Shown one piece after another: positions 33,901 through 41,699 of a stretch of DNA of 64,000 nucleotides. The position numbers and the translations under genes are program-made. Numbering within the stretch: the first letter of the stretch is position 1; each line of letters opens with the position of its first letter. Location: positions 1 to 64,000 of the forward strand of contig NZ_WPCV01000005.1 of the NCBI RefSeq assembly GCF_018035235.1. Reading direction: 5' to 3'. The stretch comes from Citrobacter sp. On2M (lineage in GTDB: Bacteria > Pseudomonadota > Gammaproteobacteria > Enterobacterales > Enterobacteriaceae). A model generated the notes under the pieces. It was not told the origin of the DNA, searched no databases, and saw only the letters and a program-made list of their open reading frames with translations.

Positions 33901-36235
33901 TACGCTCAATTACGGCGGACTGACTGGTGGTGATTACCGTGTGGTCAGCTACAACACCAACCTGCTGGCTACCGGGGCATACACCAGCCTTGATGTCTCG
34001 GTGGTGAAAGCCAGCGCAGGGACCATCATTGGCGGTACCACAGAATCCGGCAACATCATCACGGATACCGATCCCGCTAACGGGCAAGATAATGCACCTT
34101 CCGGCACGCTGGTCACCGCCGTTACTGACGGTAACGGCAACGTCGTGAACGTCCCGGCGGGCGGCATTGATGTGCAGGGGAAATACGGCATTCTGCATAT
34201 CAACCAGAATGGTAGCTACACCTATACCCTGACCAATACGTCAATCTCAGTGTATGGACGTTCCGAAAGCTTCACCTACACGCTAACGCATGGCAGCGAT
34301 CACTCCTCGGCAAAACTGGTGGTCACGCTGGGTCAGGCCCCAACCACCAGTACGGTAACGGCGGCAGACGATGTGGCTGCGCTGACTTACGGGACGCAGG
34401 TTATCGCAGTTGATCATGGCTCATCCCAACAAACCGGCTTCACCCTCGCCAGCGTTGGGCTCGGCAATGTGCTGGACGTGAGTCTGGTCAACGGTCTGAC
34501 TAACCCGATTAAGTTCAACGTTGACGATGGCGCAACCCGCACGTTAACCGTCAAGGCCAGCGTTCTTGGCGTAACGGTGGGCGGTTTTGATCTCTATGTT
34601 TATCGTTTCAACGAATCTATTCAGCAGTATGAACAGTTCCGCGTGAAGCCCAATTGGGTCACGGCGCTGTTGGGTGGCAACTCAACGGACTACACCATCA
34701 CCCTGCCGGGCGGTGACTATCTGTTCCTGCTTAACGCTTCCGGCGGCCTGACGCTGCTGACCGGCTATACCCTGAATATTCTGGCCGATCATACCTACGC
34801 CGTTGACAGCCTGAGTGCGGCAACCAATGGAAATCTGCTGGCCAACGACTCGGCTCCGGCTAATAGCGTTATCACCGAAGTGAACGGTGTCACCGTGAAT
34901 GGGACGGGCACGACCACGATTAATGGGGAGTACGGCACGCTGACTATTGATGCAAAAGGGAACTATACCTACACGCTGAAAAGCGGACTGGGCGCAGACG
35001 GTATCAACACACCGGACAGCTTCGTGTATAAGGTCAGGGCACCAAATGGCGATACCGGCAGCGCGTCACTGAACATTACAGCAACCCCGCAGGCGCTGGA
35101 TGCCGTAAACGACATCAGCAGTCAAATGGCAGTCACCACGCAGGCGGATACTTCCCGGTCGTTCACCGATAGCAGCGTTGGGAGTGCCAGCTGGAACGCC
35201 CAACTCCTTTCACCTACCTCACAAAATGGTACCGGCGTCATTGAGGTCGCGACGGGAACGGCGGTGCAAAATGCCATACTGCATTTTAACGTTGCTTCAG
35301 GTCTGACGCTGGGCGGGCTAACCGTCACCTGGGCGCTGTATGACAGCAACAACGTCAAGGTTGCCGGCAGCTCATTCAATGGTGGATTACTGGTTGGCGG
35401 CAATATCGATATTGCCCTGAGCGGGGTAGTGCTGCACCCCGGCAACTATCGCCTCGACTACACCGGCAGCGTCGGGGCTCTGGGGGTGGGGAATATCACC
35501 ATCACCCCCAGCGTAAAAGGCACGATAATCGACCTGCAGAACTTCGAGACTTCCGCAGCAAACAGCGTCACTGGCAATATTTATGACGGAGACCATATTG
35601 CCAGCGTACATACCCTGCTGACGGTGAACGGCACGGGCGGTAGCACCGCCACGCTGGATCCGCTGAGCAGCACGACCAGCGCCATCATTAACGGGCTATA
35701 CGGCAAACTGACCATTGGAATTGATGGTCATTACACCTACGCCCTCAACAGCGATGTCTCACTCTCCACCATCATCACCAAAGAGACATTTACCTACACC
35801 CTTAACGACCAGAATGGTCATACCGATACCGCAACGCTAACAATCAACATGAATCCGCAGGTGGTGAGCACCGTCGATGCCGATCGTTTTACCGGCAGTG
35901 TCTACGGCGATACGCTGATTTATCACCTGCTTAATGCCAACGACGCTACCGGTGGTAACGTTGGCAATGTTGGCGTTGGACCTACCGACACCTGGACCAA
36001 CTTCTCGCTGGCCCAGGGCGACAAAATCGATATCGGCGACCTGCTGGTGGGCTGGAACGGACAGAACGCGACGCTCGGTAACTACCTCACCGTGACCACT
36101 AACGGTAACAACACGGTAATTGCCATCGACCGCGACGGTACGGGCAACACTTATCACTCAACCAATCTCATAACGCTGGAGAACGTACACACCACGCTCG
36201 ATGAGCTGGTGCAACAAAATCACATTGTGCCCTGA
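24995..36235 (+). CDS. bapA: BapA-like giant secreted biofilm adhesin
   Basis: A 3,746-residue surface protein, near the size of Salmonella BapA, which promotes cell-cell adhesion in biofilms. N-terminal Bap prefix domain (1-115), a Gly/Ala hydrophobic stretch and an Asn/Asp-Gly linker (about 145-175), then about 27 Ig-like repeats (about 186-2850): by eye 20 of about 100 residues with a V-x-DD-x-TG start and ATDAAGN end, and seven shorter ones of about 85. Next come VCBS-like repeats with YTYTL motifs (about 2855-3625) and a C-terminal type I secretion target domain (about 3627-3746). No Sec signal peptide, as expected. The three secretion genes follow directly. Adhesion function is inferred. 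Confidence 0.93.
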   Translation: MRLLAVVSKLTGVSTNVETSEVTLSSPSIVKLSVSREEVSQLARVNQDLVVTLRSGETITIKNFYVGKGDAQNQLVLEDSNGALWWVQDTDGAFHFQHLDDLTPLMAAEGGHEGGAVWPWVLGGIAVAGGIGLAAGGGGGSGGSDNNAGNGNSGNSNGNGNGNGNGNGDGDGNGDGGTPPTTTPNIPGVPVITSVIDNQELITGPVNQQESTNDNTPTLQGTGPANATLHIFDNGVEIGKVTIDANGNWSFTPSSPLADGTHQFTVRASDSTGSSGMSDSWEITVDTLAPDAPVATEVADDFGSITGLIANNGVTDDATPTLTGTGEAGSYICISDNGILIGMVQVDDNGFWTFTPDTPLSDGVHNLTLTQTDAAGNVSAETTVPTFTVDTTPPAAAIISSVNPEGTTVTGSAEAGSLVIIIGSNNQVLGSTTVDQTGNFSIAISPSQTHGEALIAKIHDQAGNIGPNTSFNATNSGYPGVPIIVSVMDDVAPSTGPLSNNQATNDPTPTLSGIADANSTVNIYNNGSLLASVTADANGNWNWASPTNLPDGPHAFTVDATNASGTGGMSAAFTINIDTQPPLPPDDLSVSADGTVVTGTTEPGNTVVITDAGNNPIGSGVAGPDGSFSITINPPQTNGETITAVATDPAGNLSPSETALAPDITAPQPPANLVINPTGDQVTGTAEPNSTVHILAPGGAIIGTAIAGSGGSFTATLVPPQTNGEHLVANATDAAGNTSANSPVTAPDTTAPDAPTGVTVSGDGSSVSGHAEAGSTVTVKDSNGNQIGVGQADSGGNFAVSITPSQKNGETVNVTATDSSNNESLPTSALAPDITAPDTPIITAVTDDQPMYQGPLNNGDVTNDSKPKLEGTAEAGSQVKIYDNGTLLTTITADINGNWNYTPTSALSEGAHIFTVTATDAANNTSSAASWKIIVDSIAPTAPAITLVNDDVGTITGNVANNGGITNDNTPTISGTGEPGSLVSLFDNGVLLNTVLVTSSGTWRYTVPDSAPLTDRVHNFTVSATDMAGNVTTSPIVVSVTVDTQAPAAPVIVSMTDDVGSIQSDLPTNKSTDDTLPKLNGTGVAGSTVTLYDGTTPVGSVVVPPGGNWSIQLTQPLSEGPHTLTAVATDAAGNASAPGSFTLTIDTTPPAAPVITVGEGIVGNTTVALANGGSTKSTAPALSGTGEPGATITIFDNNASIGIATVQPNGTWTFTPDPVLIEGPHKFTATATDAAGNTGIPSASFTLTVDNTPPAQPGAPIITDDAAPITGVVTNGNTNDTTPTFSGTGTAGDVISVYLDGSATPLGTTKVGADGTWSFTPTTPINPDTYQVTVTATDPAGNVSQASTPVTLNIDITPPATPTILAANDDAGAIQGDIPENGTTDDSTPTVRGTGESGSIITLYNGTTVIGTTTVVNGLWSITPTTALPNGTYTLTAVATDAAGNPSNASNSISFTVNSTPLTAPLVTDIEDNVGVITGTLGSGSVTDDLSPTVSGTGTPGSTILIYDNGNPIPLIITTVGADGKWSVDVPLSANVQHTLTFGAQDTAGNSLPAANPIVITTDTQAPGAPAVDTIDNSGTLVSGTAEPGSTVIIRNGTTVLGQAVADSITGAFTVTISPAQTAGESLNAIAQDPAGNQSGETPFTASISGLPHPPTLQIIDDVAPGTGDIGNGKTTNDTQPTLQGVATAGADVNIYQNGLLLTTVPADASTGAWSYTLPTALADGTTWSYAVSQTVGSDTSGKSPNYVITIDTTAPLAPSITAVTDDVAPVTGNVGSGQSTNDVRPTLSGSGEIGATITVYDGGVSIGTTTVNSSGNWSFTPQNALNDGSHTFTVRATDAAGNQGLASAPYPITVDTGLPSAPVIVSVTDDVGVTSTLISGQTTNDNTPTLAGTTEANSLVTLRDNGTVIGTTTSDGSGNWSFTPSPALGEGNHALTATVTDAAGNVSPATAPFSLLVDTLPPVVPTIVSVIDDQPGSTLLTNGQLTNDAQPTLSGTTEANAIVTIRSNGTIIGTANADGSGSWSFTPTNALAQGENIFTVTATDAAGNTSGASASFTVLVDSIAPTAPIILTVQDNTAPTTGPISNGQISNESRPALSGTGEVGATITVLSDGQPIGTTIVGAGGTWSFTPSAALGNGLHTLTATATDSAGNTSLPSGGFTYTVDTLAPTAPAITQAADDFGSQQGNLTNGQSTDDARPALSGTAEANATVRIYDNGAFIGLTTADGTGAWSFTPGTALGNGNHTLTATATDAAGNVSPTSAGFNIVVDTVAPLAPTIIQAFDDVLPGTGTLSNGAYTNDTRPVLNGSAEAGARITIYDNGTLLATVTAAIDGSWEYLPATLSNGQHVFTAIAADAAGNVSPISGGFTLNVDTIAPSVPLLVSVVDDVAGGVFNAALSNGQLTNDARPTLNGTAEAGSTVSIYDGSTLLGTALVQSNNSWSFTPTTPLANGSHTFTVTATDAAGNTSGATAGFNVVVDTTAPAQPSISNIIDDVGPNTGAIGSNQPTNDARPTLNGTTEANARVDIYDNGTFVTSVTADGSGNWSYTPATALAQGTHSFTITATDSAGNTSGTSSAAAIVVDTVAPGIPTGLAVNANGTTLTGIAEPNSTVIITSSGGTVIGTATANGSGNFTFTLNPPQISGQTLLVSAQDAAGNIGTAGNVLAPFTGVPPAPVIASVFDDVGTITGLVAAGKTTNDTLPTLSGTAQANAIINLYNNGALMGTTTADGNGLWSFTPSGALSEGSHAFTATATNVNGASGLSSSFSVIVDTTPPTAPTILISADGGTVSGVAEAGSTVIISLPGGTSVTAIANGSGVYSVNLPVRQIEGQSLSATATDAAGNTSSPTSAIAPVLPLLAEDNVTSLPLQTDVIVSTEHQSDYGFLLVNALGNVANVLGNDTAAVNFSIAPGGSGSITINAAATGVVLSLLSTMEIVIQRFDTSLNAWVTVVDTGKPDFASLLTLGASGVTLNYGGLTGGDYRVVSYNTNLLATGAYTSLDVSVVKASAGTIIGGTTESGNIITDTDPANGQDNAPSGTLVTAVTDGNGNVVNVPAGGIDVQGKYGILHINQNGSYTYTLTNTSISVYGRSESFTYTLTHGSDHSSAKLVVTLGQAPTTSTVTAADDVAALTYGTQVIAVDHGSSQQTGFTLASVGLGNVLDVSLVNGLTNPIKFNVDDGATRTLTVKASVLGVTVGGFDLYVYRFNESIQQYEQFRVKPNWVTALLGGNSTDYTITLPGGDYLFLLNASGGLTLLTGYTLNILADHTYAVDSLSAATNGNLLANDSAPANSVITEVNGVTVNGTGTTTINGEYGTLTIDAKGNYTYTLKSGLGADGINTPDSFVYKVRAPNGDTGSASLNITATPQALDAVNDISSQMAVTTQADTSRSFTDSSVGSASWNAQLLSPTSQNGTGVIEVATGTAVQNAILHFNVASGLTLGGLTVTWALYDSNNVKVAGSSFNGGLLVGGNIDIALSGVVLHPGNYRLDYTGSVGALGVGNITITPSVKGTIIDLQNFETSAANSVTGNIYDGDHIASVHTLLTVNGTGGSTATLDPLSSTTSAIINGLYGKLTIGIDGHYTYALNSDVSLSTIITKETFTYTLNDQNGHTDTATLTINMNPQVVSTVDADRFTGSVYGDTLIYHLLNANDATGGNVGNVGVGPTDTWTNFSLAQGDKIDIGDLLVGWNGQNATLGNYLTVTTNGNNTVIAIDRDGTGNTYHSTNLITLENVHTTLDELVQQNHIVP

Positions 36236-36269
36236 CGTTAACGTATAGCGTTAAAGCGCCATAACTACA

Positions 36270-36295
36270 GCCCCGGATGCCATGACGTCCGGGGC
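36270..36295 (+). terminator. Hairpin between bapA and bapB
   Basis: GCCCCGGA...TCCGGGGC stem without a T tract, 35 nt after the bapA stop. It may partially terminate or stabilise the bapA transcript, lowering expression of the secretion genes relative to the adhesin. Confidence 0.55.
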
Positions 36296-36335
36296 AATAA
36301 CAGTCGTCGCTGCCATATTTTGTAAGGGATAATCT

Positions 36336-37745
36336 ATGAGAAATGTCGCGCCTGTTGCCTTGCTGCTGGCATTAACGCTCTGTGCCATGCGGGTGAATGC
36401 CGAAGATGAACCGCAAATTATTACGCCGGAAGGTCTGGCCACCAGCCAGATGCTTCCCTCGCTGGACGGCGCGGTTGCCGATCTGCCGCTTAGTGCCGCC
36501 GCTCCCGGCAGCCTGACGCTCAATGACGCGGTGAGTCGCGCCGTGAGCTGGCATCCTTCTATTCGTGAATCCATCGGCAAGCTGCTCTCACAAAATGAGC
36601 AGATCGACGTGGCGAAATCAAAATATTATCCGCAGGTTTCTGCCGGAATGAACAACGGTTACAGCAATACTTACACCGACCACGGCTTTAGCCCGGCGCT
36701 GGTTATTTCGGTGTCGCAAATGCTGTACGACTTCGGCAAAGTGGCAAGCCAGGTCCGCGCTGAAACTGCCGGAGCCGCACAACAGCAGGCGAATGTGCTA
36801 CTCAGTATTGATACCATCGCCCATGCCACCGCCAATGCGATAGTCCAGGTGCAGACGTGGCAGCAAATGGTGGACGCCGCCGAAGAGCAACTTAACGCCC
36901 TGAACGGCATTGGCCGACTGACCCGCCAGCGTAATGATGAAGGGGCAACCTCACTGTCGGACGTGGTGCAAACCGATGCGCGTATCGAGTCCGCACGTTC
37001 TCAACTGGCGCAGTATCAAGCCAATCTCGACAGCAGCAAGGCAACGCTGATGAGCTTCCTCGGCTGGAACTCGCTTAACGGCATCAGCAATGAATTTCCG
37101 GTCAAACTGGACAGCAGTTGTGATGTAGTCAAACCAGAAGATAAACTGGTTCCTGCGGTGTTGGCGGCATGGGCGCAGGCGAATGTGGCGCAGGCAAACC
37201 TCGACTACGCCAACGCGCAGATGACGCCCACCATCTCTCTGGAGCCTTCGGTTCAGCACTATCTCAACGACAAATACCCCAGCCATGAGGTACTCGACAA
37301 AACCCAGTATTCTGCATGGGTAAAAGTTGAAATGCCGCTGTATCAGGGAGGCGGACTCACCGCCAGACGCAACGCCGCCAGCCACGCGGTAGAGTCTGCA
37401 CAGTACTCCATCCAGCGCACCCGACTTGAAGTACGACAGAAATTACTTGAGTCCCGTAGCCAGGCAATGAGCCTCGCCACCGCCCTGCAGATTCTGCGTC
37501 GCCAACAGCGGTTGAGCGAACAAACGCGCGAGCTTTATCAACAGCAATATCTGGACCTTGGTTCGCGTCCACTGCTCGACGTGCTTAACGCTGAGCAGGA
37601 GGTATATCAGGCCCGTTTTGCCGAACTTCAGACTCAAAATCAGCTGCGCCAGCTACAGCTGAACTGCCTTTATAACACCGGCTCACTTCGTCAGGCGTTC
37701 GCCTTAAATAATCGCAGCATTCAATCGGTGGAGATCACGCTATGA
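36336..37745 (+). CDS. bapB: BapB, TolC-family outer-membrane channel
   Basis: Outer-membrane component of the BapA type I secretion system. 469 residues with a Sec signal peptide (cleavage about residue 22, VNA-ED), then two outer membrane efflux protein repeats rich in long alpha-helical heptads (for example KLLSQNEQIDVAKS). TAAGGGAT ahead of the ATG is the ribosome-binding site. Its TGA overlaps the bapC ATG as ATGA at 37742-37745. Confidence 0.92.
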   Translation: MRNVAPVALLLALTLCAMRVNAEDEPQIITPEGLATSQMLPSLDGAVADLPLSAAAPGSLTLNDAVSRAVSWHPSIRESIGKLLSQNEQIDVAKSKYYPQVSAGMNNGYSNTYTDHGFSPALVISVSQMLYDFGKVASQVRAETAGAAQQQANVLLSIDTIAHATANAIVQVQTWQQMVDAAEEQLNALNGIGRLTRQRNDEGATSLSDVVQTDARIESARSQLAQYQANLDSSKATLMSFLGWNSLNGISNEFPVKLDSSCDVVKPEDKLVPAVLAAWAQANVAQANLDYANAQMTPTISLEPSVQHYLNDKYPSHEVLDKTQYSAWVKVEMPLYQGGGLTARRNAASHAVESAQYSIQRTRLEVRQKLLESRSQAMSLATALQILRRQQRLSEQTRELYQQQYLDLGSRPLLDVLNAEQEVYQARFAELQTQNQLRQLQLNCLYNTGSLRQAFALNNRSIQSVEITL

Positions 37746-39928
37746 GCGACGTCGATTCACATGCTAAAGATGCGATTAGTGAACACGCCCTGAGCCAGTG
37801 GGCGCAGGCGATGACGCATATTGCCAGCCACTATCGCGTTACCTGTTCGCCAGGCGCAATCCAGGCCAACGCCCCGTGGTTTGCAGGAAAAAGTCGGGCG
37901 ATGGCTCTGTCACAGCTGGCGCGGCAGGCGGGACTGTCATTTCATGCGCTGGATACTGCTGCACAGGCGTTCGGTCAGTGGCGTTTACCAGTGATAGCGG
38001 AACTGCGCGACGGCCAACTGATGGTGATAGAACATTTCAACGGTGAAGATGTCCTGGATGTTTTTATCATCGCCGATGAGGGCCTGCGTAACCGACTCGC
38101 GGTTGCAGAACTTTTGCCAGAGATCGTAAGCATTACCGCACTGCGTCCGCTGTCGGCGCTGAAGGATAGTCGGGTTGACCGCTATATTTCGCGCTTCAAG
38201 CCCGACTGGATGCGCGAACTGGTATTACAGGACATCCGCCCTTACCTGCCGGTCATGATTGCAGCCTTTCTGATTAACGTCCTGTCGCTCGCCGGGATTA
38301 TCTTTTCGATGCAGGTTTATGACCGGGTAATCCCCGCCCAGTCTTATCCAACGCTGTATGTTCTCTCCACCGGCGTTCTGGTCGCAGTGCTGTTTGGCTT
38401 TTTGCTGCGCGAAGCGCGTACCCACATAATGGACCTGCTCGGCAAACGCGCCGATATGCGCATTTCCGATCGCGTGTTTAGCCACGCCTTGCGGCTGCGC
38501 AACAGCGCCGTCCCCCGTTCGACAGGGAGCTTTATTTCTCAACTGCGCGAGCTGGAACAGGTTCGTGAGATGATCACTTCCTCGACTATGTCGACCATTG
38601 TCGATCTGCCGTTTTTCTTTCTGTTTATCGTAGTGCTGGCCTGTATTGCCCCGCCACTAGCGTGGATAGCCCCCGTCGCTGCCTTGTTGATGATTCTGCC
38701 TGGCTTGCTGTTACAGAAAAAGCTGGCAGTGCTTGCCAACCAGGCTGCGCATGAATCCACTCTGCGCAACGCGGTGCTGGTCGAGAGCGTTCAGGGGCTG
38801 GAAGACATCAAGCTGATGCAGGCGGAAAACCGCTTTTTACAGCAGTGGAACAGCTATATCCGTATTACAGGAGAGTCAGGGCTGCGCACGCGTAAGCTCA
38901 CTCAGGGGCTGATTGGCTGGGGCATGTCGGTGCAAAGCCTGGTCTACGCCGCCATCATTATGTTCGGCGCGCCGATGGTCATTGAAGGTACGATGACCAC
39001 CGGGGCCGTGGTGGCGGCATCGATGCTCGGTTCCAGAATGATTGCCCCAATGGCTAACCTGTGCGGTGTGCTGGCCCGCTGGCAACAGGTGAAGGCGGCG
39101 AAGGTGGGGTTGGACAGCATCATGCAGCTCCCCACCGAAACGCAGTACGATGAAGACCGCGTGCATCAGGAGACTTTTCACGGCCATTATCTGTTTGAAA
39201 ACGCACACTTCCGCTACCACAGCGACGATCAGCGCGTTCCACTGCGGATCTCGCGTCTGGAGGTCATGCCCGGCGAACGGGTGGCGATCCTCGGGCGTAA
39301 CGGCGCCGGAAAATCAACGCTGCTACAGGCCATGGCAGGTGGCGTGGAGATTATCCAGGGTGATGTCCGGCTCGATAACCTGAGCCTGGCACAAATCGAC
39401 ATGGCCGATTTACGCCGTAACATCGGTTTTCTCAGCCAGAATGCGCGGCTGTTTTTCGGTACCTTGCGCGAGAACCTGACCCTCGGCGCACCGCATGCCA
39501 GCGACGCACAGATCTTCGACGCGCTGGAGGTCAGCGGCGCGGCGGCTTTCGTTAAACAGCTCGCCAAAGGACTAGCGCATCCCATTATGGAAGGCGGCAG
39601 CGGTTTATCCGGCGGCCAACGGCAGTCGATCCTGCTGGCAAGAATGCTGCTGCGCTCACCCAATATTGTGCTGCTCGACGAACCCAGCGCTTCGTTAGAT
39701 GAACATACCGAACGGGAGTTTATTCAGCGCCTGAACCTGTGGCTGGGCAACCGCACATTGATTGTTGCCACCCACCGCGTTCCGGTTCTGGAACTGGTCG
39801 AACGCGTGGTGGTGTTGAAAGAAGGCCAACTGGTCATGGATGCCCCGAAAGCGCAGGCGTTGAATGCAAGCCGGGCACCTGCCCCTACTCACGGTCGGGA
39901 GTGGAAAAATGAAAACCAATCCGCATGA
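37742..39928 (+). CDS. bapC: BapC, type I secretion ABC exporter
   Basis: Inner-membrane ATPase/permease powering export of BapA. 728 residues: N-terminal C39-like domain without an evident catalytic Cys-His pair (1-140), six-helix ABC transmembrane domain (about 165-440, with the RTX-type block FSMQVYDRVIPAQSY), and an NBD with Walker A GRNGAGKS, signature LSGGQRQ and Walker B IVLLDEPSASLD. The LapB/RTX exporter group is the best match. It overlaps bapB by 4 nt and bapD by 20 nt. Confidence 0.94.
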   Translation: MSDVDSHAKDAISEHALSQWAQAMTHIASHYRVTCSPGAIQANAPWFAGKSRAMALSQLARQAGLSFHALDTAAQAFGQWRLPVIAELRDGQLMVIEHFNGEDVLDVFIIADEGLRNRLAVAELLPEIVSITALRPLSALKDSRVDRYISRFKPDWMRELVLQDIRPYLPVMIAAFLINVLSLAGIIFSMQVYDRVIPAQSYPTLYVLSTGVLVAVLFGFLLREARTHIMDLLGKRADMRISDRVFSHALRLRNSAVPRSTGSFISQLRELEQVREMITSSTMSTIVDLPFFFLFIVVLACIAPPLAWIAPVAALLMILPGLLLQKKLAVLANQAAHESTLRNAVLVESVQGLEDIKLMQAENRFLQQWNSYIRITGESGLRTRKLTQGLIGWGMSVQSLVYAAIIMFGAPMVIEGTMTTGAVVAASMLGSRMIAPMANLCGVLARWQQVKAAKVGLDSIMQLPTETQYDEDRVHQETFHGHYLFENAHFRYHSDDQRVPLRISRLEVMPGERVAILGRNGAGKSTLLQAMAGGVEIIQGDVRLDNLSLAQIDMADLRRNIGFLSQNARLFFGTLRENLTLGAPHASDAQIFDALEVSGAAAFVKQLAKGLAHPIMEGGSGLSGGQRQSILLARMLLRSPNIVLLDEPSASLDEHTEREFIQRLNLWLGNRTLIVATHRVPVLELVERVVVLKEGQLVMDAPKAQALNASRAPAPTHGREWKNENQSA

Positions 39929-41099
39929 CGCCGCCATGGACGACCTCGATATTCGCCGCGAGCACCGTTTTTCCGGGGCCAACCGCATTATTCTGCTCAG
40001 CACGCTACTGTTTGCTGTCCTGGGGATCTGGGCATATTTCGGCAAGCTGGATGAAGTCTCGACCGGCAGCGGGAAAGTGATCCCCAGCTCGCGTGAACAG
40101 GTCTTGCAGTCACTGGATGGCGGTATTCTCGCCGAGCTGACAGTCCGTGAGGGAGATAAAGTTCAGGCCAATCAAATTGTGGCGCGCCTCGACCCCACCC
40201 GTTCGGAGTCCAACGTTGGGGAAAGCGCCGCCCGCTATCGTGCCTCGCTGGCTTCCAGCGCAAGGCTCAATGCCGAAGTTAACGATCTGCCACTGGTCTT
40301 TCCCGATTCACTGCGCGCCTGGCCGGAACTTATCGCTTCCGAAACGCGTTTGTATAAAAGCCGTCGCGCGCAGCTTGCTGATTCTATGGCGGAGCTACAG
40401 GATGCGCTGGTTTCGGTAAATAAAGAACTGGCCATTACTCAGCGGCTGGAGAAAAGCGGTGCCGCCAGCCACGTAGAAGTGCTGCGCCTGCAACGCCAAA
40501 AAAGCGATCTGGGATTAAAAATCACCGACCTGCGCTCGCAATACTTCGTGCAGGCACGGGAAGCACTGTCAAAAGCCAACGCCGAAGTGGATATGCTGGC
40601 GGCTATTTTAAAAGGTCGAGAGGATTCCGTGACCCGCCTGACCGTGCGCGTGCCGATGCGCGGTATTGTAAAAAATATCCAGGTCACCACCATTGGCGGC
40701 GTTATTCCGCCTAACGGCGAGATGATGGAGATTGTACCGCTGGACGATCATCTGCTGATAGAAACCCGCCTGTCTCCGCGCGATATCGCGTTCATCCACC
40801 CCGGGCAGCGGGCGCTGGTGAAGATAACCGCCTATGATTACGCTATTTACGGCGGTCTGGAAGGCGTAGTCGAAACCATCTCCCCGGACACCATCCAGGA
40901 CAAAGTGAAACCAGAAATTTTCTACTACCGCGTGTTTATCCGTACCCATCAGGACTTCTTGCAGAACAAACTCGGACGCCATTTCTCCATCGTACCGGGC
41001 ATGATTGCTACCGTGGATATAAAAACAGGTGAAAAAACCATCGTCGACTATTTAATCAAACCATTTAATCGTGCAAAAGAAGCACTGCGCGAGCGGTAA
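39909..41099 (+). CDS. bapD: BapD, HlyD-family membrane fusion protein
   Basis: Periplasmic adaptor linking BapC to BapB. 396 residues with one N-terminal TM helix (about 28-46), a lipoyl/barrel-sandwich hybrid domain, a coiled-coil hairpin (about 140-240) and a beta-barrel domain (IETRLSPRDIAFIHPGQRALVKI). The ATG at 39909 preceded by GGGAG was chosen; an in-frame alternative at 39864 lies further inside bapC. Last gene of the bap operon. Confidence 0.93.
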   Translation: MKTNPHDAAMDDLDIRREHRFSGANRIILLSTLLFAVLGIWAYFGKLDEVSTGSGKVIPSSREQVLQSLDGGILAELTVREGDKVQANQIVARLDPTRSESNVGESAARYRASLASSARLNAEVNDLPLVFPDSLRAWPELIASETRLYKSRRAQLADSMAELQDALVSVNKELAITQRLEKSGAASHVEVLRLQRQKSDLGLKITDLRSQYFVQAREALSKANAEVDMLAAILKGREDSVTRLTVRVPMRGIVKNIQVTTIGGVIPPNGEMMEIVPLDDHLLIETRLSPRDIAFIHPGQRALVKITAYDYAIYGGLEGVVETISPDTIQDKVKPEIFYYRVFIRTHQDFLQNKLGRHFSIVPGMIATVDIKTGEKTIVDYLIKPFNRAKEALRER

Positions 41100-41151
41100 A
41101 TCCTTGAGGATTAGGGGTTGCAGGGGCTGGTCACGCGTGTCACAAGTCTGT

Positions 41152-41157
41152 TATACT
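41152..41157 (+). promoter_or_regulatory. ssrA promoter -10
   Basis: TATACT lies 15 nt upstream of the mature tmRNA 5' end; the -35 is weak (around TGGTCA, 41128-41133). The short gap to mature GGGGCTG leaves a brief 5' precursor for RNase P. Confidence 0.65.
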
Positions 41158-41171
41158 TGCTCTCACACATT

Positions 41172-41535
41172 GGGGCTGATTCTGGATTCGACGGGATTCG
41201 CGAAACCCAAGGTGCATGCCGAGGGGCGGTTGGCCTCGTAAAAAGCCGCAAAAAAATAGTCGCAAACGACGAAAACTACGCTTTAGCAGCTTAATAACCT
41301 GCTCTGAGCCCTCTCTCCCTAGCTTCCGCTCTTAAGACGGGGATCAAAGAGAGGTCAAACCCAAAAGAGATCGCGTGGAGGCCCTGCCTGGGGTTGAAGC
41401 GTTAAATCTAATCAGGCTAGTCTGGTAGTGGCGTGTCTGTCCGCAGGTGCCAGGCGAATGTAAAGACTGACTAAGCATGTAGTACCGAGGATGTAGGAAT
41501 TTCGGACGCGGGTTCAACTCCCGCCAGCTCCACCA
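41172..41535 (+). ncRNA. ssrA: tmRNA (ssrA)
   Basis: 364-nt transfer-messenger RNA that rescues stalled ribosomes. The 5' end GGGGCTGATTCTGGATTCGA and 3' end GTTCAACTCCCGCCAGCTCCACCA form the alanyl tRNA-like domain. The resume codon GCA is at 41262 and the tag frame 41262-41294 encodes ANDENYALAA then TAA. Near-identical to E. coli, with a few changes in the pseudoknots. The 3' end is the insertion site of the genomic island that follows, and the gene remains complete. Confidence 0.98.
41522..41535 (+). other. Left attachment region (attL) of the ssrA island
   Basis: The last 14 nt of ssrA (CGCCAGCTCCACCA) are echoed imperfectly at 61,926 (CGCCAGCCCACCA) and its first seven nt at the chromosomal junction near 62,936 (CGCCAGC). 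A P4-type integrase starts 165 nt downstream. P4-like integrases commonly target this 3' end, so this is the expected crossover region. The exact core cannot be fixed without an empty-site comparison. Confidence 0.65.
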
Positions 41536-41569
41536 CTTTTTAGTTGTTTGAAGTACAATGAAGTCTACT

Positions 41570-41603
41570 AAGCCCGCACAGCACAAGCTCTGCGGGCTTT
41601 TTT
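41570..41603 (+). terminator. Terminator downstream of ssrA (island copy)
   Basis: AAGCCCGCA...TGCGGGCTTTTTT hairpin 35 nt after ssrA. A very similar hairpin at 62975-63009 appears to be the original chromosomal ssrA terminator, so the element brings its own version that restores termination after insertion. Confidence 0.88.
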
Positions 41604-41699
41604 ACGTCTATTGTCGTCCAGTGAGAATTGCTGAGAACTACGAGTTATGGCACCCTGAATAGGACCCACTAAGAAGGGTCCAAAAATCGAGGGTCCCAA

